From Hermetia illucens (lineage: Eukaryota; Arthropoda; Insecta; Diptera; Stratiomyidae): a DNA stretch of 64,000 nucleotides. Under the pieces are notes generated by a model. That model was not told the DNA's origin. It was given only the letters and a program-made list of their open reading frames with translations, and made no database searches. A program made the translations under genes and the position numbers. Positions 59,901 through 64,000 of the stretch are shown here, in pieces (within the stretch, counting starts at the first letter, position 1; the number at the start of each line of letters is the position of its first letter). Location: contig NC_051849.1 in the NCBI RefSeq assembly GCF_905115235.1, positions 135,080,712 to 135,144,711 of the forward strand, written 5' to 3'.

Positions 59901-60231
59901 TTCCTAAAATTTATTGCAGCATTCGTATTGTATTCAAATGGCTCATGCGAGCGTTCAGTGGTCATCTTCCTCCAGATCAACTTTTGATTTTATGGGATTT
60001 GGTATAAATTATTAACGATATCTTCGGAAACATATGGAAATGGTTCACTTATTTCAGGTACTGGGTTTCGATAGTTTGGAAATTCTTTCATTGTTCGCCA
60101 TCATAGTTTTGAGTTTTCGCAAGGAAAGTTTAATGCAAGTTTCCTCCCTGGAGAGCGTTGAGTCGATATTAGCGGATTTGTCGTCAATAAAAGTTTCACC
60201 ACTTATTCAACTTGCTCTTTCTCGAGATTAG
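44965..60231 (+). CDS. TBC1D19: TBC1 domain family member 19 (12 coding exons)
   Basis: A TBC-domain protein, the family of Rab GTPase-activating proteins. Exons read by eye: 44965-45066, 47233-47388, 47447-47482, 47667-47841, 47899-47995, 48314-48374, 48523-48705, 48755-49022, 59611-59720, 59773-59864, 59920-60001, 60058-60231. All junctions are GT-AG and phases agree, giving 511 residues (human 526). Identifying stretches: RKSLNAMCTELKISI, LSNYRPVYAPKDLLDVLL, DIQLTASNDDQYFVFEDVLY, QVMLCFSRD, GVVPFHGICM, GIVSLCLLFEKLLQTHEPQL, FKWLMRAFSGHLPPDQLL and GFDSLEILS. The usual TBC arginine finger IPxDxxR is not seen where LTASNDD stands, so GAP activity is uncertain. The 36-nt exon 3 is the least certain. 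Intron 8 is 10.6 kb of repeats. Confidence 0.93.
45660..45965 (+). pseudogene. R1-clade LINE endonuclease fragment
   Basis: Reads DGWRALGDLSPSDHKYIAFE, then MWNVARVNIGKFIEALG and RAALRALRGW, with the match continuing in another frame. It corresponds to the end of the endonuclease in the 12-22 kb elements but is clearly diverged, so the family has an older history here. Lies in TBC1D19 intron 1. Confidence 0.8.
46020..46335 (-). repeat. 0.8-kb dispersed repeat family, fragment
   Basis: Contains CTATACCTTTGTTATTG, TACTACTATTAGCTTTATTT and GTTGAGGCCTATATTTC, the reverse of middle and tail words of the family. Lies in TBC1D19 intron 1. Confidence 0.5.
49478..50240 (+). repeat. 0.8-kb dispersed repeat family, near-complete copy
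   Basis: Head AACCTTATTAAAATCGGTTT, then GGTGGGAACTGTGAACGCTC and CATGTGGGGTATCAAATGA; tail ACACAAAACCTTTCATACCT, then AGCTTCCGGTTTCCCGACTT. The last 20-odd bases of the tail occur twice (near 50150 and 50200). Lies in TBC1D19 intron 8. Confidence 0.75.
50365..50590 (+). repeat. Dispersed repeat of unknown class, copy 2
   Basis: Partner of 37185-37400. Contains CTGAGGCAGGAGAAGCATCA, GGTCGAGCCGTTATTTTTA and ATTCCGTGCTGGTTTGATTT. Lies in TBC1D19 intron 8. Confidence 0.7.
50591..53201. other. TBC1D19 intron 8, portion with nothing recognised
   Basis: About 2.6 kb without coding signal, RNA gene or repeat that I can support. Confidence 0.4.
53202..55778 (-). mobile_element. RTE-type LINE, 5'-truncated, nearly open
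   Basis: The minus strand holds an endonuclease (from 55778: PRYDIKIILGDFNSQVGKEP, then NQIDHVLIERRHLSAL and DSDHYLVGMV) and an RT. The RT has KSPGADGITAELVKYGG, WQRGIICLIHKKGD, NYRGITLLST, HHLFIDFKTAYDSI, NGLRQGDALSCVLFN and LAYADDIDIMG. The tail region has RLRWAGHLIRMDEDV. The 3' end is CCGGTTGTTGCGCCG with (TGATGA)n. The frame is open except for one shift near 54900. RTE is inferred from endonuclease wording and the trinucleotide tail. The start of the endonuclease is missing. Confidence 0.85.
53242..54948 (-). pseudogene. RTE LINE reverse transcriptase
   Basis: 568 open codons from 54948 down. First catalytic Asp in FIDFKTAYDS, catalytic pair in AYADDIDI; post-RT NFSYLGSKITTDNNYDDEIR, ARLLSANRAYFSLQRLF and the C-terminal RPCLRWSDGVGQDARQLLG region. 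It would prime reverse transcription at the nick. The frame start is set by a shift from the endonuclease frame, not a real initiation. Confidence 0.85.
55779..55799 (-). repeat. A-tract at the junction of two LINEs
   Basis: A run of about 20 T on plus (A on minus) separates the REL-type LINE end from the RTE start. On the minus strand it reads as the poly(A) tail of the upstream element. Confidence 0.7.
55800..57130 (-). mobile_element. LINE with restriction-like endonuclease (R4/Dong-like), C-terminal remnant
   Basis: Minus-strand pieces: 56716-56348 (RLGIPKLYASAATPGILSQI), then in other frames LKDRSFNPLNEVKSDQERID and CRICGSALETLDHLISGCT. The last piece, 56201-55797, contains ENLAYKHGLITGRCPVYRYE, YWDRQVLTNRHI and NKPDVLLVDKTIRPRI. 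The order Cys/His knuckle, HxxLAxKxxL, YWDRxIxTDRxI, then PDxxxxD is that of LINEs with a C-terminal restriction-like endonuclease. The catalytic PDxxLxD is present; the end is degraded. Multiple breaks. The 56720-57130 part is assigned only by position. Confidence 0.6.
57250..57415 (-). mobile_element. tRNA-derived SINE fragment
   Basis: Contains GACAACATGGCCAGCATTGC, GATATCCCAC, CAACCAGTGAGATTTGAACA (inverted B box) and a degraded inverted A box. Lacks the 3' end. Confidence 0.6.
57860..58010 (+). mobile_element. tRNA-derived SINE body fragment
   Basis: Contains CAGTCGACTCAGCTGTGAAT, CAGGGTAATAATCTCGAGCG and AATGCTGACCACATTGCCCC. Both the tRNA-like head and the tail are missing. Confidence 0.65.
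58495..58725 (+). pseudogene. RTE-type LINE endonuclease fragment
   Basis: Reads DEKDSFCQQLDAVQEQHRKG, then after breaks IDHIAISSGFKNGLPDVRC. Compare the minus-strand fragment at 23565-24195 (VEKDSFYEQLNAI). Decayed. Confidence 0.5.
58706..59365 (-). repeat. Duplicated segment A with a preserved minus-strand frame
   Basis: About 90% identical by eye to 62956-63572. On the minus strand both keep an open frame: MWNFLIPYAVKDRDEMLFST, LQLLAIMDEKSTVNVADR, SFVIWYTVTKFLLFVAAS. The hydrophobic run suggests one membrane segment. The opposite-strand frame is broken in copy B, so the minus strand is the better candidate. Upstream another frame (LLALLGIFSQGD) ends at a TGA just before. I do not recognise the family; gene duplicate, pseudogene or repeat are all possible. 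Lies in TBC1D19 intron 8. Confidence 0.5.
59380..59430 (+). mobile_element. tRNA-derived SINE, 3' end only
   Basis: TTTCAAGGCTCTGATCCAAT, then GGATTGTTGCGCCAACGATT with an (ATT)n tail. This is the cleanest 3' end of the family in the window. Confidence 0.7.
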
Positions 60232-60567
60232 AACGTATACCTTTTTTTATCATATTTGCTAGACAGTTTATACTTTGTTATAAAAAATGGATTACACCAA
60301 GTTTTAGGTCTTCCAGTTTTCGTTTGATCTTTTCCTTGGAATACTAAGTTACAGAAATTACCATCTACACAGGTTTCAATTTCAGGACTCACTTTATTTG
60401 CAACATAATCATTCCTAAATTCCTATATGACTAATACATTCTTACAAGTCGAAGCATACTACGTCTCTTGCTTCTTACCAAACGGATTGACTTTAGAGAA
60501 CCATGATGATGTTGCCCTGGAGAGAAATTTCCTGGTAACAATTGAAGTTGAACGTAAAATATTTAAC

Positions 60568-60780
60568 CTACTGAATGTTCGATGTATCGTCTAAGCCTCC
60601 TTCGCCTTCTTCCCCCGAACCTACTGCCTTGATATTAGCCTTCTTCAATTCTTCTATCAACTTACTACGGAATTCAATCTTATGTGGAGAAACCTTACTC
60701 TCCTCCCGAATTTTGGCTTGTATTTTCTTAATCGCTTCTAAAAACGTCAGCCCATACCATTCAACTTCCTCTGGTGTATA
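60568..60780 (-). CDS. Last exon of an unrecognised minus-strand gene
   Basis: After a good acceptor (TCTCTTACAG) the frame reads YTPEEVEWYGLTFLEAIKKI, QAKIREESKVSPHKIEFRSK, LIEELKKANIKAVGSGEEGE and GGLDDTSNIQ, ending in TAG at 60568-60570. Composition (charged, amphipathic, acidic Gly-rich tail) looks like a genuine conserved exon of 70 residues. It lies tail to tail with TBC1D19, whose stop is 336 bp away. Upstream exons were not found; a short frame MEVANIAMKHPFM near 60950 is possible but its splice phase does not fit. Family not recognised. Confidence 0.6.
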   Translation of the reverse strand, partial: YTPEEVEWYGLTFLEAIKKIQAKIREESKVSPHKIEFRSKLIEELKKANIKAVGSGEEGEGGLDDTSNIQ

Positions 60781-61293
60781 CTGTAAGAGATGTACAGAAA
60801 ATAACTAAAAACGTAACTTCTGCTGCAATGACGTAATTATTGTAAATAATTATAGAACGAAAAGAAAAGTACAAAATAAGTTGGTTGGAGCAGTAATTGT
60901 TTACATCACTACATAAAAGGATGTTTCATCGCAATATTGGCGACCTCCATTCCGCTTTTCACCAAGGATGAGTGCACTTATTACTCGGATGGATAAGTGA
61001 GTGATGCTTGACCTAGACTGCTCTGTTGGCAAAAAGTGGAGAAAACATCTCATTGCATCCCTCAATTAAAGCTATTCTTTATTATGTACTTTAAAAGCCA
61101 AAAATTAAGCTGTAATCTACTTAATTCAATTAAAAGCTAAATGCAGGATGGAGGATCCGGTTGGACCTTTTATCCATTAATGTAAAATGGTAACCATCAG
61201 AAGATGCATGCATACGTCAAAATGAGCTCTATGTGTCCATTGGGTGGGTACGTTACGTTGAAAAGCCTGGCTAGCGTCTTATCTATCACAGTC
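60781..61293. other. Stretch with nothing firm
   Basis: Probably intron or upstream part of the minus-strand gene whose last exon ends at 60568. No clear exon found. Confidence 0.35.
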
Positions 61294-61534
61294 CTACACT
61301 AAAGCAATCTGGGGGACTTCTAGTAATGTCTCTGGATATGGTATTTTGACCTTAATTTGGAATCGAGTTGCAGTCAAAAATATTTGATTGTTTGCAATGT
61401 CGACCTCCACTGCGAACGAGGCATAATTGAAGACATCACCGATTTCCCTGAATGGGCCCAAGTTATATTCCTTTTCAGATATTGCCCGCCCACTTGTGAA
61501 CAGGACAAAGGCTGAAGAAAACGAAGAAGATATC
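61294..61534 (-). CDS. Unrecognised frame continued across the foldback array
   Basis: The minus-strand frame reads SSSFSSAFVLFTSGRAISEK, EYNLGPFREIGDVFNYASFA, VEVDIANNQIFLTATRFQIK, VKIPYPETLLEVPQIALV, then TAG at 61294-61296. Beyond the array, at 62923 onward, the same frame continues upstream as LIVEFEKAISSS. The 12-bp repeat at the array ends lies in this frame. It is therefore probably one frame split by the insertion and possibly linked to duplicate segment B, though a TGA lies between them. Family not recognised. Confidence 0.45.
61523..61534 (+). repeat. Direct repeat flanking the foldback array, left
   Basis: GAAGAAGATATC here and at 62911-62922: a 12-bp presumed target-site duplication. 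Confidence 0.75.
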
Positions 61535-62910
61535 CGTTTTGAGAATGAAGAGGGGTCCTAAGTCCGCATCAACTTAATGCAGGACCGGACCAATTGAGGA
61601 GCAACTTACTCCTTCTTTTCTGGTCCACGGACCCCTCGCTGGGCTTGCACCCAAACTTTTTTAAAAAAAGTGAAGTGACGGCGGCTTTACGGTTTCTTAC
61701 CAGGACAGAGGCAAATCGTCAGACGCTGCCTCACCTCTGCCCTGGGAGCAGCGTGACCGTAGCGGCTCGCAGATGTTGAATGCTCCTTTATATAATTCGT
61801 AAAACACGACATGCCTACGAATTATATTGAGCGCAAATCCGCCTTGCTGACCAAAGCTGGCCATGGCTGAAATATTCGTTTTGAGAATGAAGAGGGGTCC
61901 TAAGTCCGCATCAACTTAATGCAGGACCGGACCAATTGAGGAGCAACTTACTCCTTCTTTTCTGGTCCACGGACCCCTCGCTGGGCTTGCACCCCTCTTC
62001 ATTCTCAAAACGAATATTTCAGCCATGGCCAGCTTTGGTCAGCAAGGCGGATTTGCGCTCAATATAATTCGTAGGCATGTCGTGTTTTACGAATTATATA
62101 AAGGAGCATTCAACACCTGCGAGCCGCTACGGTCACGCTGCTCCCAGGGCAGAGGTGAGGCAGCGTCTGACGATTTGCCTCTGTCCTGGTAAGAAACCGT
62201 AAAGCCGCCGTCACTTCACTTTTTTTAAAAAAGTTTGGGTGCAAGCCCAGCGAGGGGTCCGTGGACCAGAAAAGAAGGAGTAAGTTGCTCCTCAATTGGT
62301 CCGGTCCTGCATTAAGTTGATGCGGACTTAGGACCCCTCTTCATTCTCAAAACGAATATTTCAGCCATGGCCAGCTTTGGTCAGCAAGGCGGATTTGCGC
62401 TCAATATAATTCGTAGGCATGTCGTGTTTTACGAATTATATAAAGGAGCATTCAACATCTGCGAGCCGCTACGGTCACGCTGCTCCCAGGGCAGAGGTGA
62501 GGCAGCGTCTGACGATTTGCCTCTGTCCTGGTAAGAAACCGTAAAGCCGCCGTCACTTCACTTTTTTTAAAAAAGTTTGGGTGCAAGCCCAGCGAGGGGT
62601 CCGTGGACCAGAAAAGAAGGAGTAAGTTGCTCCTCAATTGGTCCGGTCCTGCATTAAGTTGATGCGGACTTAGGACCCCTCTTCATTCTCAAAACGAATA
62701 TTTCAGCCATGGCCAGCTTTGGTCAGCAAGGCGGATTTGCGCTCAATATAATTCGTAGGCATGTCGTGTTTTACGAATTATATAAAGGAGCATTCAACAT
62801 CTGCGAGCCGCTACGGTCACGCTGCTCCCAGGGCAGAGGTGAGGCAGCGTCTGACGATTTGCCTCTGTCCTGGTAAGAAACCGTAAAGCCGCCGTCACTT
62901 CACTTTTTTT
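61535..62910. mobile_element. Foldback array of a 342-bp unit
   Basis: Forward units 61535-61876 (full) and 61877-61993 (partial) meet inverted units 61994-62910 (about 2.7 units) at a sharp junction (GCTTGCACCC/CTCTTCATTC). The period is exactly 342 bp: ATTCTCAAAACG starts at 62001, 62343 and 62685. Units are nearly identical (one difference noted: CAACACCTGCG against CAACATCTGCG). Each holds an internal inverted repeat TATAATTCGTA/TACGAATTATA with a short spacer, and a CTGCCTCACCTCTGCCC block. A 12-bp direct repeat bounds the whole. The layout resembles foldback transposons. No transposase is encoded. Confidence 0.8.
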
Positions 62911-62955
62911 GAAGAAGATATCGCCTTTTCAAATTCTACTATAAGTCATTGAAGT

Positions 62956-63572
62956 ACCATCGTCTTCCGGGCCTTGTGCAAAACGAAATTTATTATTGTG
63001 CTGGTAATGGAGACAGAAGCTGCCGCAAATAATAAAAATTTAGTTACGGTATACCATATCACGAAAGAACTTGCAGACACGACTCCTTCAATGGCCCGAT
63101 CAGCGACGTTCACAGTTGACTTCTCATCCATTATAGCGAGTAGCTGAAGAGTTAAAAATAACATTTCATCACGATCCTTAACCGCATAGGATATCATGAA
63201 GTTCCACATTGTAGATGAAGTGGCTAGTCACCGTAACATGGGAATAAGAAGAAAAAGAAGTGATTTCATCTCGGCCGTCAATGCACCCAAATCGGAGCAA
63301 GTTTGATATACTTGACAGTCTCCCTGCGCAAATATTCCCAGCAGCGCTAGCAGGATAGGATCGTTAAAACTCCGAAGAAGAGCGGCATATGATGATAAAA
63401 AATGCCACGTGTTGCATCGTGTTCATGTTCTTATAAATAATTGGAATACAAGTACATTGCGTGGCAATATCCTCTAAATTGCATATAACCCACCAACCAT
63501 ATGTATTTAGATGCCATCGCTGTCGACTTGCTGAAGCATGTCTCGGCTCTCTCGCTACACGCCCACATTCTC
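62956..63572 (-). repeat. Duplicated segment B with a preserved minus-strand frame
   Basis: Copy of 58706-59365. The minus-strand frame (63209-62946) reads MWNFMISYAVKDRDEMLFLT, then ADRAIEGVVSASSFVIWYTV and a hydrophobic run, 87 codons. Upstream in the same frame but beyond a TGA: LLALLGIFAQGDCQVYQTCS, then LGALTAEMKSLLFLLIPMLR, which looks like a secretory leader. The same TGA is present in copy A. Function unknown. Confidence 0.5.
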
Positions 63573-64000
63573 CCCATTTCTTACGGCTATTCACTCCTCG
63601 GCCACTCTAGGGTATTGGATTCTATTGCATAATTGTAACTCGCTCTTTATTAAAGTTTAATCAACACATCAGCCCCATCACGTCGCGTCACGTATGCCAA
63701 CGTTCTCCATTTCAGATTGTAAACGAAGACTTGCAGCTTTTGAATAGTCACTTTCCCCATTTTTTGTATATGTAGGCTTAAGGTATATTCACTCGTATTA
63801 CTAGGGGAATGATATTATTGATATTATTGATATCATTTGGTTCCGTAAATTTGTATTTATATTTGGTTACGTTCTTAGAAAAGGATCCGCTTTAACTTTG
63901 AGGTTGCTTCGAACGGATGCGTTTCTTCGTAAATGCATTTTCACGGTAATCATTTAGTCAACTTGATCTTCTTCAGAGTTTTTTGAATATTTTTCAGAGC
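63573..64000. other. Stretch with nothing recognised
   Basis: AT-rich end of the window; no feature supported. Confidence 0.4.

Noticed and set aside
61594-62637. An identical 61-codon frame repeated three times in the foldback units
   Set aside because: It is repeated only because the 342-bp unit is repeated; there is no Kozak-like context, domain or codon signal, so I do not call it a gene.
63180-63260. TGA between the leader-like frame and the MWNF frame as a recoded (selenocysteine) codon
   Set aside because: The TGA is followed directly by further stop-rich context in other frames, there is no Cys homologue or SECIS-like structure that I can show, and the gene itself is unproven.
1-64000. 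CRISPR arrays, bacterial operons, riboswitches
   Set aside because: Spliced eukaryotic genes and insect transposons throughout; no regularly spaced short repeats with unique spacers.

Overview
The window looks like a dipteran (fly) genome segment, rich in repeats. The host genes are intron-bearing animal genes with very short introns (57-58 nt in places). The strongest similarities I recognise are to insect proteins, and the background is AT-rich and packed with insect-type transposons. I cannot name the species.

Host genes: (1) an 11-finger C2H2 zinc-finger gene on the minus strand (8423-6573, two coding exons); (2) ribophorin I of the oligosaccharyltransferase, minus strand, two coding exons split by a 6.7-kb intron (40434-39822 and 33145-32343); (3) inosine triphosphate pyrophosphatase, plus strand (41325-41942, one 57-nt intron), divergent from ribophorin I; (4) TBC1D19, plus strand, reconstructed by eye as 12 coding exons from 44965 to 60231 (511 codons), with a 10.6-kb intron full of repeats. 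Tail to tail with TBC1D19 lies the last exon of an unrecognised minus-strand gene (60780-60568).

Mobile DNA fills most of the rest. At 1.4-4.9 kb is a broken Jockey/CR1-type LINE, followed by a Penelope-like fragment. At 10.0-11.2 kb is a TTAA-flanked DNA transposon. At 12.0-22.4 kb an R1-clade LINE is interrupted by a second, nearly identical full-length copy in the opposite orientation, with target duplications around both. At 22.6-25.6 kb are LINE fragments, a palindromic element, a tRNA-derived SINE and a second TTAA element. A mariner fossil lies at 42.5-43.7 kb. An RTE-type LINE abuts a restriction-like-endonuclease LINE end at 53.2-57.1 kb. At 61.5-62.9 kb is a foldback array of a 342-bp unit, bounded by a 12-bp direct repeat and splitting an open reading frame. 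A roughly 0.8-kb non-coding repeat family recurs at about nine places.

The less ordinary points are the foldback array and its relative at 22.7 kb, the nested R1-clade pair whose copies share the same reading-frame breaks, the SINE that shares its 3' tail with the RTE LINE, and a duplicated segment (58.7 and 63.0 kb) that keeps a minus-strand reading frame. None of these proves a new biological system. The foldback family is the best candidate for something undescribed.
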